The position numbers and the translations under genes are program-made. From positions 1-64,000 of the forward strand of contig CANFLU010000011.1 of the NCBI GenBank assembly GCA_947447975.1: a stretch of DNA of 64,000 bases, written 5' to 3'. A model generated the notes under the pieces. The model saw nothing but the letters and a program-made list of their open reading frames with translations. It was not told where the DNA came from and searched no databases. Position 1 is the first letter of the stretch. Each line of letters begins with the position of its first letter. This stretch comes from Comamonadaceae bacterium (lineage in GTDB: Bacteria > Pseudomonadota > Gammaproteobacteria > Burkholderiales > Burkholderiaceae_C). Shown piece by piece: positions 26,120 through 34,682 of the stretch.

Positions 26120-27031
26120 CTAAAGCGCAGGCCACAGCCCTAGCGACTCTATAAAGGCCTGCATTTCGGCATAAATTGTCGCCAAGGCCTGCGCACCCCC
26201 CTGGCTTTGCGCGTAGAAGGTGTGCCCCCCTTCGCTAAAGGTGACCAAGGTGCAGCGGTTTTGCTGGGCACGCATCGCAGCGCAAAAAGCCTCGGAATTG
26301 GCATAGGGCACGGTTTTGTCTTGTACTGCATGGAACACCAAGGTGGGGGCCACGCCAGGGCCCAGGTGGTCGGTCACGGAGGCCGCTAGCGCGCGTGCAG
26401 GGCTGTCACCAAAACGGGCCGGCCCGCCGTAGCCCCCTGCCTTGGTATCGGTCACCGGGCTGACCAGCATGAGCGCAGCCGGCAGGGTGCTGCGCGGCTG
26501 CTCATCAGGCCAAGGCGCGCCTTGGGTCACGGCGGTCCAGGCCGCCACATGGGCACCGGCCGAAGAGCCCATGACCACGATTTTGTGCGGATCCACACCC
26601 AACTCAGCGGCATGCGCGGCCACCCAGGCCAATGCCGAACGGCCGTCGGAAATGCTGGCCTCAGGTGTCGTTTGAAAACGTTGGCGGGTGCGGTAATCGG
26701 CAGCGATACCCACCATGCCCTGTGATGCGGCCCAGCGGGCCCAGCCAATGGAGCGTTCGGGGGTCCCCGAGCTCCAGCCACCGCCAAAAAACGCCAGCAC
26801 GGCAGTACGCCGGTCGGTAGGCTGAAGTCCTGCCGGGCTGACCACGTGCAAACGCAGTTCCCAATCGGCTTGGGCCTTGTACAAAAAGGCTTGGGCGCCT
26901 GGCAAAGTCAGCGGTGCGACCTCGCTTGGTTCAGCAGCCCACACCACGGCGGGCCACAGACACAAGCCTGCCAGAACGCGCACCAAGGCGGTGGCCGCAT
27001 GTGCAAGGGAATGGCAGAAAAAGGGCTGCAT
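26120..27031 (-). CDS. Secreted carbohydrate acetyl esterase (alpha/beta hydrolase)
   Basis: A 303-residue protein with a signal peptide (LAGLCLWPAVVWAAEPS). The hydrolase core has an oxyanion-loop FFGGGWSSGTPERS, the nucleophile elbow VMGSSAGAHVAAW, then FHAVQDKTVPYANSEAFC with the acid and GGHTFYAQSQ with the catalytic His. This is the alpha/beta-fold acetylxylan or carbohydrate esterase type common in polysaccharide loci. It is divergent from the alginate-lyase-type gene and shares the operator at 27118-27129. It would remove acetyl groups from the glycan before lyase attack; which sugar carries the acetyl group is unknown. Confidence 0.75.
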   Translation of the reverse strand: MQPFFCHSLAHAATALVRVLAGLCLWPAVVWAAEPSEVAPLTLPGAQAFLYKAQADWELRLHVVSPAGLQPTDRRTAVLAFFGGGWSSGTPERSIGWARWAASQGMVGIAADYRTRQRFQTTPEASISDGRSALAWVAAHAAELGVDPHKIVVMGSSAGAHVAAWTAVTQGAPWPDEQPRSTLPAALMLVSPVTDTKAGGYGGPARFGDSPARALAASVTDHLGPGVAPTLVFHAVQDKTVPYANSEAFCAAMRAQQNRCTLVTFSEGGHTFYAQSQGGAQALATIYAEMQAFIESLGLWPAL

Positions 27032-27117
27032 AGGGTAAATCCAGAGGAGGAAAACGATTTCTCTAATATTTCAATAGTTGCGTGTCATTATGCCAAAGAC
27101 CATTATGCAAAAAGAGG

Positions 27118-27129
27118 TTAAACGTTTAC
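27118..27129. promoter_or_regulatory. LacI-type operator (TTAAACGTTTAC) with overlapping -10 box
   Basis: A palindrome centred on CG between the esterase and the lyase gene. On the plus strand the box TACAAT (27127-27132) overlaps its right half, so a bound repressor would block the lyase promoter. The core TAAACGTTTA recurs exactly at 34512 and 38468. Presumed ligand-dependent regulator: the LacI-family protein at 34683. Confidence 0.8.
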
Positions 27130-27190
27130 AATTTCTCGCATCTCAACCGCCGCGCCGCGGTATCTTGCACCTTAACAAGAGCTTTTTCTT

Positions 27191-28492
27191 ATGCGACTGA
27201 TGCACTCCTTGCTTACCTTGGTTCTGGCCGGGGGCCTTTGGGCCGCCCCATCTGCGAATGCGGCGTCTTCGCCCGCGCCCTACCCGCTGTGGACTTTGGA
27301 CTCGCAGTCCTTGTTGCAAACCCAGCAAAAAATCATTGCCGCCGACCCGTCCGTCCTGCCCGCCTACCGTGCGCTCCAAGATCGCGCCGCCACAGCACTG
27401 CTCGCGCCCTATCGCAGTGTGGTGAACAAGACACTCACACCCCCTTCGGGCAGCAAAAACGACTACATGAGCATGGGCCCGTATTGGTGGCCCAACCCCA
27501 GTACGCCCAATGGCCTGCCCTACGTGCAGCGCGACGGGCAGCGCAACCCGGAGTCGCACGGCAGTGCGCTCGATGCTGACAACCTACAAGGCATGGCCTC
27601 TGACAGCCTGGACCTGGCGCTGATGTACCGCTTTACCCAAGAAGCACGCTATGCCGAGAAGGCTGCTGCGGTGATTCGCGCTTGGTTCCTGACGCCCGCT
27701 ACCCGCATGAATCCGCACCTGCGCTATGCGCAGTCCATCCCAGGCATCGTCGACGGGCGCGGCATAGGCATTATTGACACGCGCGAGCTCTGGAAAGTGA
27801 TTGACGCGGCCGCACTGATCCAACCGGCACTCTCTCCCTCAGAGATGGATGCGCTGCGCGCCTGGTTTGTCCAATATGCGCAGTGGCTGAGCACCAGCGA
27901 GAACGGCAAAGAAGAGGCTGCTGCCAAGAACAACCACGGCATGTTCTTTGATGTGCAGTTGGCCCTGTATTGGCTCTACACCGGCGAGACTGCCCGCGCG
28001 CGCCAATTGGTGTTTGATGCCCAAACCAAGCGCTTTGCGGCACAGTTCGACAAGCGCGGTTGGATGCCTTTGGAGCTCGCCCGCACCAAGCCTTACCACT
28101 ACCACACCTTCACCCTGGAAGCCGTCACGCGCCTGGCGCTGTATGGCCAGCGTGTGCAGGCCCTGGTGCCCGCGGGACAGGGCTTGTCGGCCAGCGATGT
28201 GCGCTGTAGTGCTGCGGCCCTAGACATCAGCTGCCCATTGGACTTGTGGCACCGAGAAATCGATGGGAAATCATTGCAATCGGTGCTGCAGCGCGTGGCC
28301 GAGGTAGTGGTCAATCCCGCAGGCTGGACCTTTGCAACCAGTCTGGAACCAAAGCCCGATTTGCCACCGGCCATCTACGCCTTGGCGCTGGCCCGCGCAG
28401 CCTACCCCCCTGAGATGATGGCCCAAGCACTGGCACTGCTGCACAAAGAGAAGCCCGACAGCATTTACTGGCTGCTCTGGCCTGCGCCTTGA
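27191..28492 (+). CDS. Alginate-lyase-superfamily polysaccharide lyase (secreted)
   Basis: A 433-residue protein with a signal peptide (LLTLVLAGGLWAAPSANAA). The motif block GPYWWPNPSTPNGLPYVQRDGQRNPES is the signature of the Alginate_lyase family (PF05426-like), and NNHGMFFDVQLALYWLYTG with the conserved Asn-His is the catalytic centre found in PL5-fold enzymes. Homologues act on poly-uronates such as alginate or glucuronan; the exact bond is unknown. A paralogue lies at 43911-45185. The gene stands alone on the plus strand just after an operator and ends 16 bases before the convergent ABC operon end. Confidence 0.8.
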   Translation: MRLMHSLLTLVLAGGLWAAPSANAASSPAPYPLWTLDSQSLLQTQQKIIAADPSVLPAYRALQDRAATALLAPYRSVVNKTLTPPSGSKNDYMSMGPYWWPNPSTPNGLPYVQRDGQRNPESHGSALDADNLQGMASDSLDLALMYRFTQEARYAEKAAAVIRAWFLTPATRMNPHLRYAQSIPGIVDGRGIGIIDTRELWKVIDAAALIQPALSPSEMDALRAWFVQYAQWLSTSENGKEEAAAKNNHGMFFDVQLALYWLYTGETARARQLVFDAQTKRFAAQFDKRGWMPLELARTKPYHYHTFTLEAVTRLALYGQRVQALVPAGQGLSASDVRCSAAALDISCPLDLWHREIDGKSLQSVLQRVAEVVVNPAGWTFATSLEPKPDLPPAIYALALARAAYPPEMMAQALALLHKEKPDSIYWLLWPAP

Positions 28493-28508
28493 GCGACGGG
28501 CCCAAACG

Positions 28509-30320
28509 CTATTGGTAAGTGAGTGTCCACTGCACCGTAAATGGTGCGCTGGCGCTAAAACTGTCGCGCCGGTATTTGACGAGAGAACGCATGGGCCCAT
28601 TCGGTGAGCGCAGGCTGGTATGGCCGTCTAAGGCCACCAGCTGGCAGTGCTCTACACCAGTAGCCTGAAAGCTTTTGGCACTGCCTTTATGGAACACCAC
28701 GCCGCCGCCGGCTTGCAAGGCATTGGACGAAAAACTTAGGAATTCCAGGCTCAGTGCACGCACCTGTACGTTCTGGCGTGGCACAAAGCGCTCGGTGCGG
28801 GTAATGCGTCCAGACTCAAACACATATTCCACCTCTGCACTAAAGCGGTCGTCCTCGACCGGGGCGGGGCCGCCCACGCGGCTCAAGTTGTCCAGGCGGT
28901 AGCGCACCCGCTGGATACCTCCTGCAGTGTCACATTCGATATGCTTGAAAAACGCGGTACCCATGAGTTCGGTACCGTCCTCCAAGGTAATTTTGGGCAT
29001 GAGCTGGGGGTGCTCGATCCCGCTGTCTGCGATGCCTTCAATAATCCCGCGCGCAAAGGGCAAGGGGTAATACGGGCTGTTCATATGCTGGCTGCTACCG
29101 CCATTGACCATCAGCAAACTAAACACATGCTGGCGGTCCCGGTAGATGGCCAGGGCCCGGTGGTACTGGGCGTCTGCAAAGGGTACCAATTGCAAGGGAG
29201 CGTGCTTCGCAATCAGCCAGTTTTGCAAAGCAAACGGGCTGCAGGGTTTGGTCGCAACAAAACCGGAGGCTTTCCACAAATTTTCGGCACCGATGAGCTG
29301 GTGAATCAGCGAGAGGTTTTCACCCAATATTCTGGATTTGCCGCGGTAAGTATCCACCCGCCGACCCTGACCCCACATATCGACGCTGCCAATATCGGAA
29401 TTGAACCAAAAATCAATATACCGGCGCACCACGGCAGCGCACAAACTGTAGGCATACAGTTTTTCTTCGGAAGTCAGCACATTCAAATAGGCTGCCACGG
29501 ACAAAATTTGCAATATCGCGGTATCGCCGTACGGCCCCAGACTGCGCCCAAAACAAAAGCCATCGCCCTGCGCGCTGGCCAATTTCAGCGTGACATTGGT
29601 CGAGCTGCGCAACAAGGCGCGCAGCTTGGGTGTGACTTCCAGTCCCGTTTCAATAAAGCGCTCGCAAATTTCGGCTACCAGCAAAATGCTGTAGCGGTCA
29701 AAGCGCCCTTCGCCATCGGAATCGTCGCAAAACCCATATTCGCCAGAGTGGGTGTCGTAATGCTCCAGGGTTCTTTCCAACAAGGCATCGCTGGCGCTGG
29801 CGTCCTCCCAGCCCAAGAGCATGCGCAGGCGGGCAATACTGAAGGCCACGCCGTAATAATTGGTAGGTAAATCAATCAGCGAATAATCTTCGGTGCGCAC
29901 AAAGCGGCGCCAGTCTGCGCTTTGGCGCATGGTGGCCATGGCCGATTCGCTGACCGCAGCCTCCAGCAAGCCCGCTTTCTTCAAGGCATACAGCCCGGCG
30001 CAGGCGTAGTAAATACCCCAGGTATCGTTGCGCATGGCGCAGGTCAGGTCGACCATGGCCCGAAAGTCTTGGATCAATGTCTCGCGCTCTGCCGCTTCGG
30101 CCTCCAACAGCAAGTGGGCAAAGCCGGCGCATATTTTCCCGGGCAGAAACTTATCCCCCACCTCAAAGACCTGAACGCCGTCCAAACGGTATTGAAGGCC
30201 CTGCTCCGTCAAGTCAGAAAAGAGCGTGCGTAACTGCCTAAAAATCTCTCCCTGGATCACGGCGTGCAAAGACTTGTCGACAGGTGCCTCGCGCACCTTG
30301 GCTAGCTCCGGTGACTTCAT
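28509..30320 (-). CDS. Unrecognised 603-residue enzyme in a sugar ABC operon
   Basis: I do not recognise a named family with certainty. The protein has no signal peptide, so it is probably cytoplasmic. The ATG at 30320 overlaps the ABC ATPase stop as ATGA; the track start three codons earlier is less likely. The N-terminal two-thirds is helical and repetitive (NYYGVAFSIARLRMLLGW; FDRYSILLVAEICERF; GDTAILQILSVAAYLN), like an alpha/alpha toroid, and the last 200 residues are beta-rich, a plan shared with heparinase II/III- and PL-type enzymes. It is the last gene of the operon carrying the ABC importer. An intracellular lyase or hydrolase acting on imported sulfated or uronic oligosaccharides is my inference. 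Confidence 0.5.
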   Translation of the reverse strand: MKSPELAKVREAPVDKSLHAVIQGEIFRQLRTLFSDLTEQGLQYRLDGVQVFEVGDKFLPGKICAGFAHLLLEAEAAERETLIQDFRAMVDLTCAMRNDTWGIYYACAGLYALKKAGLLEAAVSESAMATMRQSADWRRFVRTEDYSLIDLPTNYYGVAFSIARLRMLLGWEDASASDALLERTLEHYDTHSGEYGFCDDSDGEGRFDRYSILLVAEICERFIETGLEVTPKLRALLRSSTNVTLKLASAQGDGFCFGRSLGPYGDTAILQILSVAAYLNVLTSEEKLYAYSLCAAVVRRYIDFWFNSDIGSVDMWGQGRRVDTYRGKSRILGENLSLIHQLIGAENLWKASGFVATKPCSPFALQNWLIAKHAPLQLVPFADAQYHRALAIYRDRQHVFSLLMVNGGSSQHMNSPYYPLPFARGIIEGIADSGIEHPQLMPKITLEDGTELMGTAFFKHIECDTAGGIQRVRYRLDNLSRVGGPAPVEDDRFSAEVEYVFESGRITRTERFVPRQNVQVRALSLEFLSFSSNALQAGGGVVFHKGSAKSFQATGVEHCQLVALDGHTSLRSPNGPMRSLVKYRRDSFSASAPFTVQWTLTYQ

Positions 30321-31426
30321 GCACCCCATCCCGTCAAGGCAAGACGCTGCTCGGCCGCGTCAAAAACATGCAAGCGGTCCATGCTGCACAGCAAAGTCGC
30401 CGCGTTACCGGCACGCCAGGCGGCGCGATCATCGCACTTCACCAGCACCGATCCGAGGGAGGTTTGCACGGTCACATAGGTATCTGCGCCCGTAAATTCC
30501 AAGGACTGCACCTGACAACTCAGCGCAAACGCGGCCGCAGGCGCCACCGTACCGGCTGCCACCAAGGTGCCGTGCTCGGGCCGCAAGCCCAAGGTACATG
30601 CGCCCACTTGCACACTGTGGCCCGCCACCGGCAGTTGTACCTGGCCACTGGCGTTGCTGAAAGTCAGCTGGCCTTGGGCATCCGGGGCCACGCGGCCTTG
30701 CAAAAAATTCATGGCAGGCGTACCAATAAAGCTGGCGACAAAACGGTTGACCGGCGCGTGGTACAGCGATTGCGGGGTACCGCTTTGTTCAACCGCGCCA
30801 TTGCGCAGCACCACGATGCGATCGCCCAGCGTCATCGCCTCCGTTTGGTCATGGGTGACGTAGACCGACGTGGTTTTGCTGCGCGCATGCATCGCGCGGA
30901 TTTCGGCCCGCACACTCGAACGCAGCGAAGCGTCCAGATTGGAGAGCGGCTCGTCAAACAAAAATACGGCAGGCGCGCGCACCATGGCCCGCCCCATGGC
31001 CACGCGCTGGCGTTGGCCGCCCGAGAGCTGGCGCGGAAAGCGGTCTAGCAATTCGCTCAGGCCCAGCGACTGGGCCGCAGCATCGACTTTGGCGGCAATC
31101 GTGGCTTTGGGCTGACCGGCCAGGCGCAGGCCAAAGCCCATGTTGTCCCGCACGCTGAGCTGCGGGTAGAGCGCATAACTTTGGAACACCATCGCCACGT
31201 CGCGCGCCTTCGGGGGCAGATCGGTGACATCACGTGTGCCTATATGCACCCGTCCGGCGGTGGGCGGCTCCAGACCGGCGATCACCCGCAGCAGCGTCGA
31301 TTTGCCAGAGCCGCTGGGGCCGACCAGGACACAAAATTCGCCGTCGGCAATATCGACCGATACATCGCGCAGCACCGGTACGCCGGCAAAACTTTTACTG
31401 ACTTTGTCTAATATCACTTGTGGCAT
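30317..31426 (-). CDS. Sugar ABC transporter ATP-binding protein (UgpC/MsmK-like)
   Basis: A 369-residue ATPase. Walker A (GPSGSGKSTLL), the Q-loop, the signature LSGGQRQRVAMGRAM and Walker B (PAVFLFDEPLSNLDA), then the H-loop (TSVYVTHDQTEAM) are complete. The C-terminal 130 residues form the regulatory beta-barrel (MalK-type) with SLYHAPVNRFVASFIGTPAMNFL. It energises the two permeases encoded upstream in the transcript. Its stop codon overlaps the start of the 603-residue gene. Confidence 0.92.
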   Translation of the reverse strand: MPQVILDKVSKSFAGVPVLRDVSVDIADGEFCVLVGPSGSGKSTLLRVIAGLEPPTAGRVHIGTRDVTDLPPKARDVAMVFQSYALYPQLSVRDNMGFGLRLAGQPKATIAAKVDAAAQSLGLSELLDRFPRQLSGGQRQRVAMGRAMVRAPAVFLFDEPLSNLDASLRSSVRAEIRAMHARSKTTSVYVTHDQTEAMTLGDRIVVLRNGAVEQSGTPQSLYHAPVNRFVASFIGTPAMNFLQGRVAPDAQGQLTFSNASGQVQLPVAGHSVQVGACTLGLRPEHGTLVAAGTVAPAAAFALSCQVQSLEFTGADTYVTVQTSLGSVLVKCDDRAAWRAGNAATLLCSMDRLHVFDAAEQRLALTGWGA

Positions 31427-31429
31427 GGT

Positions 31430-32284
31430 CTAGCCCTTGACGGCGCCTGCCAGCAGGCCCCGGTTAAATGCCTTTTGCATGGCGAGGTAAATAACAATCG
31501 AGGGCAGCATGGCGATCAAAGTAATCGCGACAAAAACCGCTGGCGGCATGGCCTCGTCCGCGCGCACCGAGGCCAGCGCCACGGGCAGGGTGTACAGGTC
31601 TTCACGGTTGGCCACGATCAGCGGCAACAAATACTGGTCCCAAATCATGATGAAGCCAAACACGGTGACGGTACCCAAGGCCGGCTTGATCAGCGGCAAG
31701 ATGACCAGCCAAAATATTTGCCACTCGCTGGCGCCGTCCATGCGGGCGGCCTCCTCCAGTTCGAGGGGCACTTTCTTCATAAACTCGGTGAGCATGAAGA
31801 TAGAAAAGGCCCAGCCGATCAGCGGCAAAATCATGCCCAAGTGGGTATTGAGCAAACTCACTTTGAATAATGGAATATTGCCCAGCACCAAATACAAGGG
31901 GATGGCAATCACCTCTTCGGGCAGCATCATGGTGCTCAGTATCAGCATGGAAACCACCGCCGAGCCCACAAACTTTTTGCGCGCCAGCGCATAGGCGGCC
32001 AAAGAACTGATGCTGACTTGCAATATCAAGCCAAAGGTCACGATCAGCATGGAATTGAGCAAGTAGCGCCACACCCGGGTTTTGAACCAGGCGTAATGAA
32101 AGTTGTCCATCGTGGGTGACTTGGGCCAAAACACCAACTCGCCTGGTTGCAACGTCACGCCGCTAAAGGCCGTCATGGCAAAGGCCCAAAACGGCCCGAC
32201 AAACACCACCAGCAGCAGCGCATAAAAGGCCCAGCGCGGCAACGCAGCACCCAACTTGGCCCAGGTAAAGCCGTCTTGCATCAT
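31430..32284 (-). CDS. Sugar ABC permease, inner-membrane subunit 2
   Basis: A 284-residue permease from the ATG at 32284, which overlaps the upstream permease stop as ATGA. The first segment (WAFYALLLVVFVGPFWAFAM) is followed by a large periplasmic loop and the EAA loop EEAARMDGASEWQIFWLVILPLIKPALG. It is the MalG/UgpE-type partner in carbohydrate uptake transporter-1 systems. The ATPase follows three bases after its stop. Confidence 0.9.
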   Translation of the reverse strand: MMQDGFTWAKLGAALPRWAFYALLLVVFVGPFWAFAMTAFSGVTLQPGELVFWPKSPTMDNFHYAWFKTRVWRYLLNSMLIVTFGLILQVSISSLAAYALARKKFVGSAVVSMLILSTMMLPEEVIAIPLYLVLGNIPLFKVSLLNTHLGMILPLIGWAFSIFMLTEFMKKVPLELEEAARMDGASEWQIFWLVILPLIKPALGTVTVFGFIMIWDQYLLPLIVANREDLYTLPVALASVRADEAMPPAVFVAITLIAMLPSIVIYLAMQKAFNRGLLAGAVKG

Positions 32285-33153
32285 GCCTCCAGCCTTTTGT
32301 GCCATTGCAAATACAGCATGGTGCACAACGCGGTAAATACAAACAAGACCACCGATGCGGCCGAGGCGTAGCCATAATCAAACTGCACAAAACCCAGTTT
32401 GTAAATCCGCGTCATGATGACCTCGGTGGCCCCGGCTGGCCCCCCGCCGGTGGTGGCCTGGATTTCGGCAAATACCCTAAAGCCGCGAATCATGCCCAGC
32501 ACGATCACAATCGTGATGGCATGCGTGAGGCCTGGTATGGTGACAAAGCGCAGGCGCTGCCAGGCCGTGGCGCCGTCGACGCGGGCCGCCTCGTACAACT
32601 CTTGGTTGATGGTGGCCATGCCGGCGACAAATATCACCATGTCGTAGGGCACGCTTTTCCATAAATGCATGAGCATGAGCCATTGCAATGCCCAGTCGGG
32701 GTCATTCAAATACCCCTGGGCCGTGATGCCAAAAAGTGCGGCGATGGAATTCATAATGCCGTCCGGGGTAGGCGCATACAGAATGCGCCACACCTCGGCC
32801 AATACCGCAGCACTGGTGATCGCAGGCAAAAACAAGGCGGTGCGAATCATCCGAATATGGCGCGTAACGCCTTGCATGGAAAGCGCCAACAACAGGGCCA
32901 GCACCACCGACAAGCTCACGGTGCAAGAGACATACAAGAAGGTGTTCCAGGCGGCCGCACCGAGCGCCTCGTCTTGCAGCACACGTTCGAAATTTTCCAG
33001 GCCAATCCACTCGTTGGGCGCACCAAAATTGACTTTATAAAAACTCATGCGCAGGCCCAGGGCCATGGGTATGAACTTAAACCAGGTAAAGACCATCAAC
33101 GCGGGCGCTAAAAATAGCGCCGGTACCAGCCATTGACGCCAGGTGCGCATCAT
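32281..33153 (-). CDS. Sugar ABC permease, inner-membrane subunit 1
   Basis: A 290-residue MalF/UgpA-type permease. Six membrane segments are evident, starting with WLVPALFLAPALMVFTWFKF, and the EAA loop reads YEAARVDGATAWQRLRFVTIPGLTHAI. It overlaps the stop of the binding-protein gene by four bases (ATGA), and its own stop overlaps the next permease start, showing tight coupling. Confidence 0.9.
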   Translation of the reverse strand: MMRTWRQWLVPALFLAPALMVFTWFKFIPMALGLRMSFYKVNFGAPNEWIGLENFERVLQDEALGAAAWNTFLYVSCTVSLSVVLALLLALSMQGVTRHIRMIRTALFLPAITSAAVLAEVWRILYAPTPDGIMNSIAALFGITAQGYLNDPDWALQWLMLMHLWKSVPYDMVIFVAGMATINQELYEAARVDGATAWQRLRFVTIPGLTHAITIVIVLGMIRGFRVFAEIQATTGGGPAGATEVIMTRIYKLGFVQFDYGYASAASVVLFVFTALCTMLYLQWHKRLEA

Positions 33154-34475
33154 TTGGCCAACACCCTTTGCGCCGAGAGCTCTTGGTTGACGTGCACATT
33201 GAGCTTTTTCAAATCCGAGGCGACGTCTTTGCTACAGCGCGACAAGATGGCATTGAGGCCTTCGCCAATCACTTGTTGCATACGCGTCCAATTGGGAATA
33301 GCGGGCATGGTGTGGGCGTTTTTTTCGTATTCCTGGGCCACCATTTTCCAGCGCTCGTCGTTATTGACTAGCGCGGGATCGACTTTGCGGTTCACAGGCA
33401 AACGCACCACGGCAATACCGCCAGCGCTGGCTTTCATACCCAAGGTCTGGCCTTCGGGCGATATCAAAAACTCCACAAACTTCAGTGCGCCGGCCTTGTT
33501 TTTCGCGGCCTTGGGGAAATAGGCTAATTCGCCCCCGCCCAACACGCCGCGCCCAGCGGGCCCGGCCGGTGCGGGGATGGCTTCGACCTTGTCTCGGCCC
33601 GGCTCCCGGTCAAACAAGGCGATATGGTAGGGACCGGAAATATAAATACCGGCCTGCCCGGAAATGAACGCTTTATTGGCCTCTTGCGTGGGCGCATTCA
33701 TAGCGCCCGGTTGCGTGACTTTGAGTTCGCACTGCATCTTGCGCATCCAGGAGACGGCTGCAACTGCGGCCGGTTCGTCCATGGCGCCCTTGAACTGGCC
33801 GCCGCCCACCGGGCGCACAAACTCTGCGCCTGCTTGCCATAGGAAGGAGCTCATGTACCAGGCGGCGTAGCCGCGCTGCGCGGAGCCAGGAAAAATCAGG
33901 CCATAGGTATTGGCTTTGCCATCGCCATCCGGGTCACCCGCGGTGAAAGCTTTGGCTAGTGCCTCCAATTCATCCCAGGTTTGGGGCACCGGTAATTGGA
34001 GTTTGGTACGCCAGTCTTTGCGCACATACATGACCATCGCCTGTGCCGAGGTGGGGACGCCATAGTATTTGCCGTCATAGCCCTTGGCCGTGGCCCACGC
34101 CCGCTCTTGCAGGTCCTGGCCGCCGGCAACGGCTTGGCGGTCCACCGCCTCGAGCATGCCCATTTGCACAAACTGGCCGGTCGCGCCGCTATCGTTAATG
34201 ATCAGGTCGGGCAAATCACCGCCGATGGCAGCGCGTGCAATGCGCTGCTCAAAGTCGGTCCAGGCGTTGAAATACTCGACCTTGATTCCGGTTTTCGCCG
34301 TAAATGCCTTCGCGATGGACTCGTAGGTCTTGCGTCCCTCGGCCGAGGAGCGGGTCCACACCTGAATGCTTTCCTGGGACCACACCGCCCCGCTGGCCAG
34401 CACGGTGGAAAAGGCCAGGACGGCACCGGCCAGGCGGCGAGGCGTCGATAAGGCAAGGCGTTCACAGAGTTTCAC
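33150..34475 (-). CDS. Extracellular sugar-binding protein of the ABC importer
   Basis: A SBP_bac_1-type protein with QESIQVWTRSSAEGRKTYESIAKAFTAKTGIKVEYFNAWTDFEQRIARAAIGGDLPDLI after a signal peptide ending AVWSQ. I choose the GTG at 34475, giving 441 residues, because the -10 box (34525-34530) and the operator at 34511 lie inside the longer track ORF; transcription should start near 34518, downstream of the track ATG codons. It binds the oligosaccharide in the periplasm. The family is used for oligosaccharide uptake, so the enzyme set of this locus would present short sugars to it. Confidence 0.88.
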   Translation of the reverse strand: MKLCERLALSTPRRLAGAVLAFSTVLASGAVWSQESIQVWTRSSAEGRKTYESIAKAFTAKTGIKVEYFNAWTDFEQRIARAAIGGDLPDLIINDSGATGQFVQMGMLEAVDRQAVAGGQDLQERAWATAKGYDGKYYGVPTSAQAMVMYVRKDWRTKLQLPVPQTWDELEALAKAFTAGDPDGDGKANTYGLIFPGSAQRGYAAWYMSSFLWQAGAEFVRPVGGGQFKGAMDEPAAVAAVSWMRKMQCELKVTQPGAMNAPTQEANKAFISGQAGIYISGPYHIALFDREPGRDKVEAIPAPAGPAGRGVLGGGELAYFPKAAKNKAGALKFVEFLISPEGQTLGMKASAGGIAVVRLPVNRKVDPALVNNDERWKMVAQEYEKNAHTMPAIPNWTRMQQVIGEGLNAILSRCSKDVASDLKKLNVHVNQELSAQRVLAK

Positions 34476-34510
34476 AAAATTTCTCGGTTTGCTGGCGCTA
34501 GCATAGAGGG

Positions 34511-34522
34511 GTAAACGTTTAC
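34511..34522. promoter_or_regulatory. LacI-type operator GTAAACGTTTAC with -10 box TATACT
   Basis: This is the most perfect copy of the palindrome, 36 bases before the binding-protein start. On the minus strand TATACT (34525-34530) lies immediately upstream, so the operator covers the expected transcription start. It is the expected control site of the ABC operon by the LacI gene at 34683. Confidence 0.85.
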
Positions 34523-34592
34523 TTAGTATAGCCATGATTTGGCCCTGCAATGATGGGGAATACCCTTAGTTAACTTTGTAGGAAAAGAATGG

Positions 34593-34604
34593 GTAAACGA
34601 ATCC
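34593..34604. promoter_or_regulatory. Degenerate operator half-site near the LacI gene
   Basis: GTAAACGAATCC matches the left half (GTAAACG) of the operator, but the right half has decayed. It lies about 80 bases before the LacI start and may allow weak autoregulation. Confidence 0.4.
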
Positions 34605-34682
34605 CAAATTTTCACTGCTAACTGCGCTAGAGGGTTAACATTACGCTATGGGGAAACCTCTTTTTTTCTTGGTAGCTTGCAC

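Noticed and set aside
34569-34640. Further operators (GTTAAC repeats) near the LacI promoter
   Set aside because: They lack the central CG and the AAAC/GTTT arms, so they are probably chance AT-rich motifs of the promoter.
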